A stretch of DNA of 64,000 bases from Afipia sp. (GTDB lineage: Bacteria > Pseudomonadota > Alphaproteobacteria > Rhizobiales > Xanthobacteraceae): positions 186,001-250,000 of the forward strand of contig JANQAK010000001.1 in NCBI GenBank assembly GCA_024707075.1, read 5' to 3'. Position numbers and translations under genes: made by a program. Below the pieces are notes generated by a model. That model ran no database searches and was not told the DNA's origin. It saw only the letters and a list, made by a program, of their open reading frames with translations. Positions 49,033 through 59,381 of the stretch are shown here, in pieces. The stretch's first letter is position 1. Each line of letters starts with the position of its first letter.

Positions 49033-50286
49033 ATGAAAATAAAGCAACTCTCAATCGTTGCTGGTCTGGCATGTACGGTGCTCAGTATCATGCCAGCAGC
49101 AGCTGCCGATCCAGTGCGTTTCGGGCTTTGCTACGATCTTTCCAAGGCGTATACGTTCGTCACTCCGCAGATCGCTCAGGCCGCCAAAGACTACGCCGAC
49201 CTGCTAAATTTGAAGGGCGGAATTGAAGGCCATCCGATCGAAATTATCGTCCAGGATCATGGCAACGAGCCTCAGCGCGGAATCGAATGTTATGAGCGGC
49301 TAAAGCGTGAAGGTGTAATGGTGTTCGACACCTTGTCGACTCCAGTTTCGCGCGCCGTTCTTCCGCGCATCATGAAGGATGGCAACATCCTGATCCAATC
49401 ACTGGTCGGCCGCGGGGACGCGGTTGATGGAAACGTATTCAAATGGGTATTCCCAGTCGGTCCAACCTATTGGGGTCAGGCCGCCAACGACATTGAGTAC
49501 ATCAAGCAGAAGTCCGGCGGTAACTTAAAAGGCGTTAAAGTCGCATTCCTTTACGTCGATTACCCGTTCGGACAAGAACCACTCGGCATCATCAAGACGC
49601 TGGCGGCAAAGGAAGGTTTTGATCTGCAGCTGTTTCCGTATCCGCTGCCCGGCAACGATCAGGCGTCGGCATGGACGCAAATGCGCCGCTTTAACCCAGA
49701 CTGGATCATCAGTTGGAGCCTGTCGAACATGCATGTAATCGCGTCGCGTGAGATGCAGCGCAATGGGATCTCGATTGAAAAATATATTGCCGTCAATTGG
49801 CTTAACGAAGTCGATATCAAAAATATTGGATCCGATGCGGCAAAGGGATTGAAACGCGGTACAAACGTTGCCGGCGGTTCAAATCAGCCGCTGGTTCAGC
49901 AGATCATCAAAGAGCTTTACGATAAGGGAAAAGGCAATGGTGACCGTAAATTCACCGAAGACGTCTACTACAACACCGGCCTTGCGATCTACTCGATCGC
50001 ATTCGAAGGTGCCCGCCTCGCGATCAAGAATAGCGGCTGGCCGCTCACACCCGACAAAATTAGGATCGGTCTTGAGAGTCTAAAAAACTACGATGCTAAT
50101 GGCTTGATTGCCCCTATCACGGTCACAGCGCAGGATCATGGCGGCGGCGGAAAAACTCGTATTGAGATGTGGGACGGCAGCAAATGGGTCCCGCAGACTG
50201 ATTGGATCGCAGGCTTTCAAGACGACGTCTGGAGCGTCGTAAAAGAACAATCAGCGGATTACGCAAAGTCTGAATCACAAAAATAA
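49033..50286 (+). CDS. livK: LIV-type substrate-binding protein
   Basis: A 417-residue periplasmic binding protein with a Sec signal peptide (to PAAAA, about residue 25). The mature part has the type I fold seen in branched-chain and aromatic-acid binding proteins: GGIEGHPIEIIVQDHGNEP, then QSLVGRGDAV and SWSLSNMHVIASREM. The ligand cannot be read from the sequence. ATG 49033 has GGGAG upstream. It is the last gene of the island and is followed by a strong hairpin. Confidence 0.9.
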   Translation: MKIKQLSIVAGLACTVLSIMPAAAADPVRFGLCYDLSKAYTFVTPQIAQAAKDYADLLNLKGGIEGHPIEIIVQDHGNEPQRGIECYERLKREGVMVFDTLSTPVSRAVLPRIMKDGNILIQSLVGRGDAVDGNVFKWVFPVGPTYWGQAANDIEYIKQKSGGNLKGVKVAFLYVDYPFGQEPLGIIKTLAAKEGFDLQLFPYPLPGNDQASAWTQMRRFNPDWIISWSLSNMHVIASREMQRNGISIEKYIAVNWLNEVDIKNIGSDAAKGLKRGTNVAGGSNQPLVQQIIKELYDKGKGNGDRKFTEDVYYNTGLAIYSIAFEGARLAIKNSGWPLTPDKIRIGLESLKNYDANGLIAPITVTAQDHGGGGKTRIEMWDGSKWVPQTDWIAGFQDDVWSVVKEQSADYAKSESQK

Positions 50287-50294
50287 ATTGCCTC

Positions 50295-50330
50295 TGGCCG
50301 GCAGCGTCGATTTACCAACGTTGCCGGTCA
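50295..50330 (+). terminator. Hairpin after livK, possible terminator
   Basis: TGGCCGGCAGCG and CGTTGCCGGTCA form a 12-base stem with two mismatches or G-U pairs and a 12-base loop, 8 bases after the livK stop. There is no long T-run, so strong intrinsic termination is uncertain. Confidence 0.5.
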
Positions 50331-50339
50331 GGTTGATGC

Positions 50340-50445
50340 GGATTGTGGCGATGCGGAACCAAGCCACGTAGAGCGCGGCAAGGACAGCAGGGTGAGAACC
50401 GGACCGACGATGATGCCACCCATCATCGCATAGGCCATCACCCCC
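50340..50445 (-). pseudogene. RND-type efflux pump, C-terminal scrap
   Basis: In two minus-strand frames the sequence reads MAYAMMGGIIVGPVLTLLSL and, one frame over, ALYVAWFRIA, the usual C-terminal membrane segment of RND pumps. A frameshift and missing upstream sequence show that it is a remnant. The rest of the gap to 50694 holds nothing I recognise. Confidence 0.45.
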
Positions 50446-50694
50446 CACGCAATTGCTCGATCTGCACGATGAGGATGAAGAAATTCCGGTCCAGAATATC
50501 AAAGGCCAGAAAACCCAGAACGCCGAGGTGTCTCATAAGTGCGCTTACATTACAACCACTGGTCCGGCTCCGACAACCACGACAGGATGACGGACGGGAT
50601 GCACACTCCACTGGTCGGGGGGAGGCACAATACGGCATGATGAGTGATTGATAATATCGGCTCATTGTTGTTGATCCTTCAGCATCAACCGAGC

Positions 50695-51441
50695 TTATGG
50701 GCGACGGAGGGGAGATACGTGACTTGCACCACCGAGGAAGGCTTCGGTGACTGCGGGATCATTCAGCAATTCCGTCCCTGTTCCCTCAAGTTCGACCCTG
50801 CCGAGGGAGAGAACGTATGCACGATCCGCGATGCGCAGCGCCGCACGAGCATTCTGTTCAACGAGAAGGATTCCCATTCCAAATTCATCCCGTAAGCGAC
50901 CGATCAACCGGAAAACCTCCGCGACCACCAGTGGTGCCAGACCCATTGAGGGCTCATCCATCATGAGCAAGCTTGGTCCTGATGCGATGGCACGGCCGAT
51001 CGCGAGCATTTGCTGCTCGCCTCCTGACATCGTCCCCGCAGCCTGCCAGCGGCGCTCCGCAAGCCGAGGAAATAGGTGCCTCATTCGCTGCAGTCTTTCT
51101 TCAACCTGGGCGCGGGGGCGGCCATACCCTCCGAGATGGAGGTTGTCGTCGACGCTCAGTTCAGCGAACACACGCCGCCCCTCCGGCACATGCGACAGCC
51201 CAGCTCTGGAGATTGAGGCCGGCCGTTGTCCCACGATCGGCTGCGCGTTGAAGTTGATTTCTCCTGATCGAGCTTTCACGAAGCCTGAAATCGTGTTCAG
51301 GAGCGTCGACTTCCCAGCGCCGTTTGCGCCAACAAGAGCGACGATCTCACCACGGCCGACCGCAAGCGATAGACCATGAAGAACCTCAACCGTTCCATAT
51401 CCCGCAGATAGGTTTTTTACGAGGAGCAACGGCTTGATCAT
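50695..51441 (-). CDS. livF: LIV-type ABC transporter ATP-binding protein (LivF), second system
   Basis: A 248-residue ATPase: Walker A GANGAGKST, HVPEGRRVFAELSVDDNL, signature MSGGEQQMLAIGRAI and Walker B LLMMDEPSMGL. It is the last gene of the second importer; its start directly follows the livG stop. It differs clearly from the first LivF, so this is an independent transporter rather than a duplication. Confidence 0.93.
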   Translation of the reverse strand: MIKPLLLVKNLSAGYGTVEVLHGLSLAVGRGEIVALVGANGAGKSTLLNTISGFVKARSGEINFNAQPIVGQRPASISRAGLSHVPEGRRVFAELSVDDNLHLGGYGRPRAQVEERLQRMRHLFPRLAERRWQAAGTMSGGEQQMLAIGRAIASGPSLLMMDEPSMGLAPLVVAEVFRLIGRLRDEFGMGILLVEQNARAALRIADRAYVLSLGRVELEGTGTELLNDPAVTEAFLGGASHVSPLRRP

Positions 51442-52233
51442 CTAACACTCCTCAACGTGATCCGCGTCGGTTCCGAGATAAGCGGCAATTACGTCCGGGT
51501 TTGACGAAATCTCGGCTGGGCTCCCATCCGCGATCTTTTTGCCAAAGTTCACCACAACGATGTGGGATGAGATCGACATCACCATTGGCATATCGTGCTC
51601 CACAAGCAGAACGGCGCGGCCGTCGCGAGCAATCGATTGCAACAATGCAGCGAGTTCTGTTGTTTCGCTAGGGTTCAAGCCAGCTGCCGGTTCGTCAAGG
51701 AGCAGGACCTCAGGATCCTGGGCCAGCGCCCGTGCGATTTCGACACGACGTTGAATTCCGTAAGGAAGCTCCAACGCGGAGCGATCCCACCATTTCTCCG
51801 GCACATCAGCCTGGCGCAGAGCCATTGCCGCACGTTCGGCCAAGGCTTCGTTCTCAATGGCGACCGTCCATGGCCGGAGGATCGATTTGAACAAGCCGCC
51901 GACCCCGAAGCGATACGCGCCGGCCATGACGTTGGCCATCGCCGACAAGCTGTGAATCATCTGCGGGGTCTGGTAGGTTCGCGCCATCCCGAGACGGGCC
52001 CGGGTGTGTATCGGCGCTCTCGTAATCTCCTCTCCCTTGAGGGTGATCGTGCCTCCGTCGGGCCGAAGCACGCCGGTCAGCAGATTGATCAGCGTCGTCT
52101 TCCCCGCGCCGTTTGGTCCGATCAGAGCGGTCACGGTGCCTGGCAGAAGGTTTAGGCCGACGCCGGAGACTGCAGCGACGCCGCCAAACTGCTTACAGAG
52201 GCCGTTCGTGGACAGAACTGGAGTGACCTTCAT
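51442..52233 (-). CDS. livG: LIV-type ABC transporter ATP-binding protein (LivG), second system
   Basis: A 263-residue ATPase with Walker A GPNGAGKTT, the LivG feature LGMARTYQTPQMIHSLSAMA, the signature LPYGIQRRVEIARAL and Walker B VLLLDEPAAGLNPSE. It overlaps livM by 4 bases at its start. Confidence 0.93.
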   Translation of the reverse strand: MKVTPVLSTNGLCKQFGGVAAVSGVGLNLLPGTVTALIGPNGAGKTTLINLLTGVLRPDGGTITLKGEEITRAPIHTRARLGMARTYQTPQMIHSLSAMANVMAGAYRFGVGGLFKSILRPWTVAIENEALAERAAMALRQADVPEKWWDRSALELPYGIQRRVEIARALAQDPEVLLLDEPAAGLNPSETTELAALLQSIARDGRAVLLVEHDMPMVMSISSHIVVVNFGKKIADGSPAEISSNPDVIAAYLGTDADHVEEC

Positions 52234-53189
52234 GCAGACCTCCTGCGGCGCAGTAGAAGCCGAGCAATGGCCTCACCAAGACCGTTGGGGGCAAACATCA
52301 TGATCCCGACCATTGTCAGTCCGTAGATCAGGTGCTTGGCGTGATCGAATCCCTCGAGCAGGTTCGGGAGGAGGACAATGGCAAAGGCGCCGAAAATGGC
52401 GCCCCAGATTGTCGAAAGGGATCCTATGATGACCATCATCAGGAGCTCGATCGACAGACCAACGCCAAATGCCCCGGCATTGAACGATCGAAGGTACAGG
52501 GCAAACAGGCAGCCAGACAGCCCCGCGAAGCCGGCGGCAATCGCAAATACGGCAGCCTTCGTTCGAGCAACGTCGATACCCATGCATGCGGCCACGACTT
52601 CAGACGTTCTCAACGTCTTCAACGCTCGTCCGAAGCGTCCGCCAACGACCGTCACCGCCAACGCGGCACACACGACCAGGAAAGTTTCGGCAAGCCAGAG
52701 GACAACGCGACCGTGCGTAAAACCTCCAATTTCCAAGGACGGCAAGTCGATAATGCCGGGATCCAAGCCGCCAGTGACCTCCCGCCATTGCGAGGCGAAG
52801 ACGAAAAAGACCGCGCCTAAAGCAAGTGTTGCAAGGGCCAGGTTATGCCCTGAAAGGCGCAGGATGGGGCGCGCCAAGAAGTAGCCGAACGTCGCCGAGA
52901 GCAAGGTTGCGACGATGATCGTCAAAGGGACCGGCAATCCAATCTTTTGGATACAGAAGGCGGCCGCATATGCTCCCAACCCCATGAAGGCGCCTTGCCC
53001 GATTGACACTTGGCCAGCATAACCGAGCAAAAGGCTCAGTCCGATCGCAGCAATGCTATAGATTACGGAGAGCGTCAGAATGCTGCGGTGGAATTGGCTT
53101 GTGATAACGAGTTCGGCCAGAATAAGCACAGTCGCCAATCCACAAATCAGAAAGGCATCCCGTCGAAGACCAATGTTGACAGATTTCAT
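52230..53189 (-). CDS. livM: LIV-type ABC transporter permease (LivM), second system
   Basis: A 319-residue permease with about ten hydrophobic segments, LLGYAGQVSIGQGAFMGLGA near residue 53, and the coupling loop RFGRALKTLRTSEVVAACMG. The C-terminus is basic (LLLRRRRSA). It lies 4 bases after livH. Confidence 0.92.
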   Translation of the reverse strand: MKSVNIGLRRDAFLICGLATVLILAELVITSQFHRSILTLSVIYSIAAIGLSLLLGYAGQVSIGQGAFMGLGAYAAAFCIQKIGLPVPLTIIVATLLSATFGYFLARPILRLSGHNLALATLALGAVFFVFASQWREVTGGLDPGIIDLPSLEIGGFTHGRVVLWLAETFLVVCAALAVTVVGGRFGRALKTLRTSEVVAACMGIDVARTKAAVFAIAAGFAGLSGCLFALYLRSFNAGAFGVGLSIELLMMVIIGSLSTIWGAIFGAFAIVLLPNLLEGFDHAKHLIYGLTMVGIMMFAPNGLGEAIARLLLRRRRSA

Positions 53190-53193
53190 TGGA

Positions 53194-54069
53194 TCATACC
53201 CGAGTTACGACGGCGCGGCCGATCAGGCCTGCAGGCCGTACGATGAGTACTATGATCAACGTGAGGAACGAGATGGCATCCTTGTAGCCGGACGAAATAT
53301 ATCCGGCAGAGATACTCTCGATCACGCCGATGAGCAGACCTCCCACAACCGCGCCGAGAGGATTACCCAGCCCGCCGACGACAGCCGCAGCGAATCCCTT
53401 TAAACCAAGGAAAATGCCGTTCTCGTAGAACGCCGCCGCTATAGGGGCGACGAGCGCTCCTGCTAGGCCACCAATGCCCGCGGCAAGCGCAAAGGCGATG
53501 ATGCCTGTCGTTCTCGGCTCAATACCGCACAGGGCGGCTGCTCTTGGCTCCTGACTGGCAGCACGCATTGCCTTTCCGAATGCCGTCTTCGAGTAGAGAA
53601 ACCAAAGAGCCAGACTTACGGCCGCCAGAACGAGCATGATCCAGAGGCCTTGGCTGGGAACGTAAACGTTGCCGATCAAAATGATCGGCATCACCCCAAA
53701 TTCAGGCACGAAGTTCACATCCCGTCCAAAGATGAGCGACGCCATGCCCCTCAGAGCAAGAGCAGCGCCAATGGTGAGCATGACCAGCGTCAATGGATCG
53801 CGGCTCTTCGCTTGGTCTAGAATAAGACCTTGTAGAACGGACCCGACAAGAGAAGTTGCGCCGACTGCCAGAAGCAGGGCTACGGGGAGCGGGAAGCCGC
53901 TCCCCGTAGCCAGACCAGCAAGAATTACCCCACCAAGCATGAGAAACTCACCATTAGCGAAATTGATGAGCTTTGTGGCATTGAAGACGATCGTGAAGCC
54001 GAGGGCGGCCATGCCGTAGATACAGCCCACTACCACGCCACTGATGATGATCTGTAGAAAGGAATCCAT
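53194..54069 (-). CDS. livH: LIV-type ABC transporter permease (LivH), second system
   Basis: This 291-residue permease has the motif NATKLINFANGEFLMLGGVI near residue 30 and the loop TAFGKAMRAASQEPRAAALC. About eight hydrophobic segments are seen. It sits 24 bases after the binding-protein gene and leads the membrane part of the second importer. Confidence 0.93.
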   Translation of the reverse strand: MDSFLQIIISGVVVGCIYGMAALGFTIVFNATKLINFANGEFLMLGGVILAGLATGSGFPLPVALLLAVGATSLVGSVLQGLILDQAKSRDPLTLVMLTIGAALALRGMASLIFGRDVNFVPEFGVMPIILIGNVYVPSQGLWIMLVLAAVSLALWFLYSKTAFGKAMRAASQEPRAAALCGIEPRTTGIIAFALAAGIGGLAGALVAPIAAAFYENGIFLGLKGFAAAVVGGLGNPLGAVVGGLLIGVIESISAGYISSGYKDAISFLTLIIVLIVRPAGLIGRAVVTRV

Positions 54070-54093
54070 GGAACGTCCTCGGCTAACGTATGG

Positions 54094-55258
54094 TTACTTC
54101 GCTACAGTGAAACGTCCGCCCTGTACTTGAAGCATCACCATCGATTGAGACGAGCCGTCGAGCCCATTGTGGTTCTGCTCAGTGAAACGGAAAAGGCCAT
54201 TTGCACCAGGAAAGCTAATCCCGCTCCTAATCGCCTTGGCGATTTCCTCACGGTCGACCTTGCCGCCAGCCTTCTGCACAGCCTTCTCAACGAGGACCAT
54301 TGCATCATAGGGATGCGCGACGAACGTTGTAGCATCAGCCTTGAATCGCTCTTTGTAGTCCTTAGCCAAGCGCGTCACCACCTCGCGCATGGGATCGTCA
54401 GCTGGCAGGCTGTCAGGCGCGAGCAAACGCATCGACGAAACGTACGTTTTCTCTGCAGCGGCGCCGGCCTGTTGGATCAACTGGTTGCTCGCTGCACCAT
54501 AGCTATTGAAGATTGGCTTGTTGAAGCCGATAGCTGTGGCGTTACGGAGAATAATAGTCGGACCAGGATTGACGCTCCAGATCAAAAGCGCCTCCAGCAC
54601 CGCTCCCGCGGATCTTCAGGAGTTGAGGCGTCATGTCCGTATCACGCGGACCGAACTCCTCGGCGGCCGCAACCTTGACACCGAGTTGTTCAGCCACCTG
54701 CTTGACCGTGCTGGCACCAGCCTGACCAAAACCATCGGCGGACGAGAGTATACCGACCGACTTGATGTTTTTGTATTTCATGAATCCGAGTATATGCTCC
54801 GCGACAATGCGGTCCGTCGGCGGGGTCTTGAATACGTACGGTGTGGGCGGATTGGTGACGACCTCCGCTCCTGCAAAGGAGATGAGTGGGACCTTCAGCT
54901 CGTTCGCAAGCGGGCGTAGCGCCAAACTCTCGCCAGTCGAGGATGGGCCGATGACAACATCAACATTGTCCGACTGCACCAGACGCTGGAACTGCTGCGC
55001 AGCCAGGGTGCTGTTCCCTTCGGTATCGTAGAGAACAGCCTTGATCTGGTGCCCTTCAATTCCGCCGCGAGCATTGATTTGCTCGACAAGCATCTCAAAG
55101 GCATTCTTTTGCGACGCGCCAATAAAGGCTGTCGGGCCGGAGGCAGCGATCAATGCTCCGATCCGGATTTCTTTCGTTTGGGTCCAGCCCGGTGCGGCGG
55201 CTGCGAGACTTAGAGTCGAGCCGACGGCCATCACAACTAAACGGCGTGTCATCTTCAT
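54094..55258 (-). pseudogene. livK: LIV-type substrate-binding protein, second system, one-base frameshift
   Basis: The N-terminal part has a Sec signal peptide (MKMTRRLVVMAVGSTLSLAA) and INARGGIEGHQIKAVLYD. The frame breaks near 54593-54596. Removing one C on the plus strand (extra G on the coding strand) gives RGSGAEALLIWSVNPGPT and a 387-residue protein that continues with FNSYGAASNQLIQQAG to the stop at 54094. The rest is clean, so a sequence error or a very recent mutation is likely. As given, the transporter would lack its binding protein. Confidence 0.85.
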
Positions 55259-55296
55259 TGGTATGTTCCTCCTTGATTGTCCCCTGAATGTCAGGG

Positions 55297-57041
55297 TCAG
55301 TTATTCACTCCGGCGGCATGGCGCCCCGCAATGAAGCCAAAGGTCATTCCGGGCCCGAGCGTAATACCTCCGCCGGAGTAGTTCCCGCCCAGAATGCTCG
55401 CCATGTCGTTACCGGCGGCATAGAGACCGGGAATTGGCTCGCCGGAGCTGTCAAGGACGCGGGAGCTCTCATCGGTACGCAATCCGGCGAATGTCCCAAT
55501 GTCACCGGGCACCACGCGGACCCCGTAGAAAGGTCCATTGTTGATTGGTGCGAGGCACGGGTTTGGCTTGACCTCCGCGTCGCCGTGGAAGCGGTTGTAG
55601 GCTGTGCTTCCCTTTCCGAACGCACTATCCTCACCTTTGGCGACGTCCGCATTCCATTTCTGGATCGTCGCCTCCAAGCCCGCAGGATCAATCCCCACAT
55701 TCCGGGCCAGTTCAGCGATCGTGCCACCCTTGATCAGATAACCGGACTCGAGTGATGATTTCAGCGGCAGCGGAGCAGGCTTCACATGGCCGAGCCCGTA
55801 GCGGCGGATGGTCCGGTGATCAGCGATAAGAAAAGCCTCGGCCGCCTCGCCCTTCGGGCAGGCTCGGATCATCCCTTGAACGAAGTCGTGGTAACTGTTG
55901 GCCTCGTTTACGAAGCGTTGTCCGCTGCGAGTAACCGCAATGACACCTGGCTTACCCCGATCGATGAAGTGAGGGAATGGTCCCTTCGTTCCATCCTTGC
56001 GGGGAACAAGGCTCGTCGGCGCCCATGCGCCCGCGTTCGGATATCCTTCTGCGATGCGCGCTCCGACGGCCTCGCCTAGCCTGATGCCATCACCGACGTT
56101 ACCGGGGCTTGCAGCAGAGTGGTGTTCGCTTGGGCTCGCGTTATGCGTGTAAATCTCTTGGCGGCGGGCGAAATCATGCGAAAAGCCGCCGCACGCGAGG
56201 ACAACACCCTTTCGTGTGAGGACCCGCCTCAGACCGTATGGTGTTTGAACAATTGCCCCAATAACTGAGCCATCATCGCGGGCGAGTAAGCGCTTGACTG
56301 GGCTATCGAGCCAAACCGGAATGTCCGAATCTTTCGCAGTCCGGTAGAGGCGCGCGGCTAAGGCATTGCCGTTGGTCAGCAGCATTCCGCGACCGTGTAA
56401 AGCCACATCGAGGCCGTGCTTGGCAAGACGCTTCGCAACGTAAGCGAAAGATCCAACGCGCTTGGTTGCGCGGTAGAAATGCCACAACTCCTTTCCCGAA
56501 CCGATGGCGAGACCATACAATGTAAGTTCTGGCCGCGGTGGGCGGAGCTTCGCGAGATCTTGGCCAAGGATCGACGCATCCGTCGGCTGTGTCAGGATGG
56601 ACCGCCCCCTGGAAGTCCGCCTGGAGCATCGGGATGATAGTCGGAGAACGCGGGCGATGCCTCGAAGCGCACCGCCGTATGCTCGTGCATGAAGGTCACC
56701 ATATGTGGTCCATCGCGCAAAAATGCGTCGACGCGTTTTTTGTCAAAATGGTTGCCTGCTTCATGACGGATATACGAGCGGGCAGTGTCGGCGCTATCCT
56801 TGATTCCTGCAGCCTGGCTCAAAGGATTGTTGGGGATCCATAGATATCCCCCTGACAGCGCGGTCGTTCCTCCGAATACCGGTTCTTTCTCGGCGACAAT
56901 GACCTTGAGCTTGCCTTGCTTTCGAGCGACAATAGCGGCTGTCATGCCCGCAGCTCCGGAGCCGGCGACCAGGAGATCGCACTCGATCGTTTCGATGTCC
57001 GCTTGATCTGATTTATTCTCAGTCAATAGTACATGCTCCAT
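55297..57041 (-). pseudogene. FAD-dependent 3-ketosteroid-dehydrogenase-like flavoprotein, one-base frameshift
   Basis: The N-terminus has the FAD motif LLVAGSGAAGMTAAIVARKQ and VFGGTTALSGGYLWIP. The C-terminus has GLYAAGNDMASILGGNYSGG followed by GITLGPGMTFGFIAGRHA. This is the FAD_binding_2 family, which includes 3-oxosteroid 1-dehydrogenase and fumarate reductase-like enzymes. The frame breaks at the C5 run 56605-56609; one more base restores LPGGRSILTQPTDASILG and a 581-residue protein. It would desaturate a cyclic ketone or similar substrate. It directly follows the SDR gene. Confidence 0.85.
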
Positions 57042-57812
57042 TCAAACCGTGAGATATCCGCCGTCAACGGGTACGGTCACACCGGTGACATAACTGGACA
57101 GACGTGATGCAAGGAATACGACCGGCCCGATCAGTTCGTCTGGCTCGCCGACCCTTCCCATAGGAGTGTGGCTGAGGAATCTGCCAATCGCGTCAGGATT
57201 TGAGCGCGTTGTTTCTGTCATAGGTGTAGCGATTACACCGGGAGCAATCGCGTTGACCCTAATGCCGGTTTCCGCGAGATCTGCCGCGAGACCCTTGGTG
57301 AGTTGGCGGACACCACCCTTGCTCGCGGCATATGCTGATGAGTTGCGATAGGCTACAAATGAGGCAATTGAGCCAATATTGACAATCCGTCCTTTCGTCT
57401 CGCGAAGATGCGGCAGAAAGGCGACGACCATGTTTGCGGTGCCGGTCAGGTTCACCTGCAACTGTGCATCGAGGTGGTCAAGGAAAGCATTATCGTCGGG
57501 CGGGGTGCGGCGTGTGATGCCCGCGTTGTTAACGAGGATCGATGCGTGTCCCAAACGGCTGCGGATATCGTCAGCAGCCTGCTTGCAGTAAGCGCGGTCG
57601 GTTACATCAACCCGGAAACCGACGGCACGTCCTCCGCTTGCGTTGATCTCCATGGCTACCGCCTCGGCACCGGCACCATTCAGGTCGGATACGGCAACGA
57701 TAGCTCCGCAGGCGGCAAGACCTCTCGCAATTGCGGCACCGTTTCCTTGGGCAGCGCCCGTCACGACGGCGATGTCTCCGTCCAGAAGTCCTTCAAGGGC
57801 TTTGAAATTCAT
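57042..57812 (-). CDS. SDR-family dehydrogenase
   Basis: A 256-residue classical SDR: VVTGAAQGNGAAIARGL, NNAGITRR, IVNIGSIASFVA with the Ser, SSAYAASKGGVRQL with Tyr and Lys, and the C-terminal VPVDGGYLTV. It likely oxidises an alcohol to the ketone used by the adjacent flavoprotein. It is the first gene of the minus-strand operon, divergent from iclR. Confidence 0.92.
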   Translation of the reverse strand: MNFKALEGLLDGDIAVVTGAAQGNGAAIARGLAACGAIVAVSDLNGAGAEAVAMEINASGGRAVGFRVDVTDRAYCKQAADDIRSRLGHASILVNNAGITRRTPPDDNAFLDHLDAQLQVNLTGTANMVVAFLPHLRETKGRIVNIGSIASFVAYRNSSAYAASKGGVRQLTKGLAADLAETGIRVNAIAPGVIATPMTETTRSNPDAIGRFLSHTPMGRVGEPDELIGPVVFLASRLSSYVTGVTVPVDGGYLTV

Positions 57813-57898
57813 AGCTACGCTGCCTTACTTAGTGCTGCGCAGAATAGGCCTACCAGGCAACCATAGGCGTTCCCGTTCTGCGTAGCGTTCCCATGTGA

Positions 57899-57923
57899 GC
57901 GTGTTATATATTGCATAACGCGC
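57899..57923. promoter_or_regulatory. Inverted repeat between the SDR and iclR genes
   Basis: GCGTGTTAT and ATAACGCGC are 9-base arms with one mismatch around ATATTGC. It lies in the 199-base divergent gap between SDR (57812) and iclR (58012), so it is a candidate IclR operator. Confidence 0.45.
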
Positions 57924-58011
57924 TACACTGTAGTAAACAAAATCCATCTTCTTCGATCAATGTCAAGTGCGATGGGCGCTACATATTCTAAGGGAAGCAT
58001 AAAGGATCAGG

Positions 58012-58830
58012 ATGCCTATCAAATCGCCCGCTCAAGAACTCGAACGGACCGAGCAGTTTGGCATTCAGTCAGTGGAGGTGGCAGGCGGCCTCCTCGAGGC
58101 AATGCTAAGATCAGAAGGTCCAGCTAAGCTTGCGGAGCTTGCCCGATCTGCGGGAATGCCGTCGGCAAAGGCCCATCGCTATCTTGTCAGTCTCATCCGA
58201 ATTGGCTTAGCTACGCAGGATCCGACAACAGGTCTCTATGACTTAGGCTCATTTGCGTTTCAGCTAGGATTAAAGGGCTTTACGCGGTTTGAACCACTAC
58301 GGCTGGCCGAGACTATGATGCGTCAGCTAGTCGATGAAGTGGGGGAAACAGTTGCCTTAGCCGTATGGAGCGAGCGTGGCCCTGTGATGATCCGTGTTAT
58401 AGAGGCACGTCACGAATTCGCAGCGACAGTCGCCCCGTCTCACGCCTGCCCCCTCACGTACTCTGCAACCGGTCTGCTATTCTGCACATTTGAGGATCCG
58501 GCGAGGACGGCCAATGCCATAAAGCGCGAACTTGAGCAGAACCGGGTCGTTGGGCGTCCAAACGCACCCTACAATCGCACCGCACTCGCTGAGCTTATTC
58601 ACCAAACTCGGACTCGGGGGTTATCCTCTGTTGGCAATGGCGGTGGAGATGGCATCAGTGCGGTGAGCGCGCCAGTCCTCGACATGACAGGCACGCTTCG
58701 GATGGCTGTGACCATTTTCGGAAGAGCCGGCAGAATTGATGCGGGCCCGAATGGAGCGCTTGGCCGCCTCGTTGCAACAGCAGCGCAACGCCTATCTGCT
58801 TCCCTCGGATACAAGGCACTACAAACCTGA
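58012..58830 (+). CDS. IclR-family regulator
   Basis: A 272-residue protein with an N-terminal winged helix (AKLAELARSAGMPSAKAHRY, LVSLIRIGLATQDPTTGLYD) and a C-terminal IclR effector domain (RHEFAATVAPSHACPLTYSA). IclR proteins control catabolic operons in response to aromatic or small organic acids. It is divergent from the SDR, flavoprotein and importer genes and probably controls them. Confidence 0.92.
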   Translation: MPIKSPAQELERTEQFGIQSVEVAGGLLEAMLRSEGPAKLAELARSAGMPSAKAHRYLVSLIRIGLATQDPTTGLYDLGSFAFQLGLKGFTRFEPLRLAETMMRQLVDEVGETVALAVWSERGPVMIRVIEARHEFAATVAPSHACPLTYSATGLLFCTFEDPARTANAIKRELEQNRVVGRPNAPYNRTALAELIHQTRTRGLSSVGNGGGDGISAVSAPVLDMTGTLRMAVTIFGRAGRIDAGPNGALGRLVATAAQRLSASLGYKALQT

Positions 58831-59084
58831 CGCGGCCTAGAAATCACAAATTATCACGATATCGAATAGCTCAGCTCGCCACGGGAGGACGGAAGCTCAT
58901 GAAACTTCCACCTCGTCCCAAGAACCCGAACTTTCTTCCATTTACCGATTGGCTGCCAAGCAGCGTGCTATACTCTAGTGTTCCGATGCTTACGGACGTT
59001 CACAAATCTGAGATTCTGTGCCGATGAGGAAGATCGAACGGATTTTGATCAACGGCGCTGATCGTGAATGATTGGTGCGGCGAG

Positions 59085-59381
59085 CTACGCGGGATTTTGG
59101 GTGACGAGGCGGGCGGCGCGGTTTGCAGGCATTTGGATGACCCCGATGCCGTAGTTGAATCTGACACCTGCAATCACCATCAGCAACTGATTTGTGCTTT
59201 GAGCAGTCGCCAGGTTTTCGATGCGGCGATGACCAGCTTGAATACCATCAGCTTGGCGGTTGTTGACGACAGTGATCGTCCGCACGTTCGCGAACACGCT
59301 CTCGATGGGATTGGTCGTGCGCAGGTGATCCCAATGCTCGGCGGGAAGAACTAGCCGACAGTTTGACGACAAAAAGATCAA
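59085..59381 (-). pseudogene. IS256-family transposase, C-terminal scrap
   Basis: The sequence LPAEHWDHLRTTNPIESVFA with a later VIAGVRFNYGI is the C-terminal signature of IS256-family transposases, including the catalytic Glu region (NPIES). A second frame carries KLMVFKLVIAASKTWRLLK, so the gene is frameshifted. Only this end is left. Confidence 0.78.
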
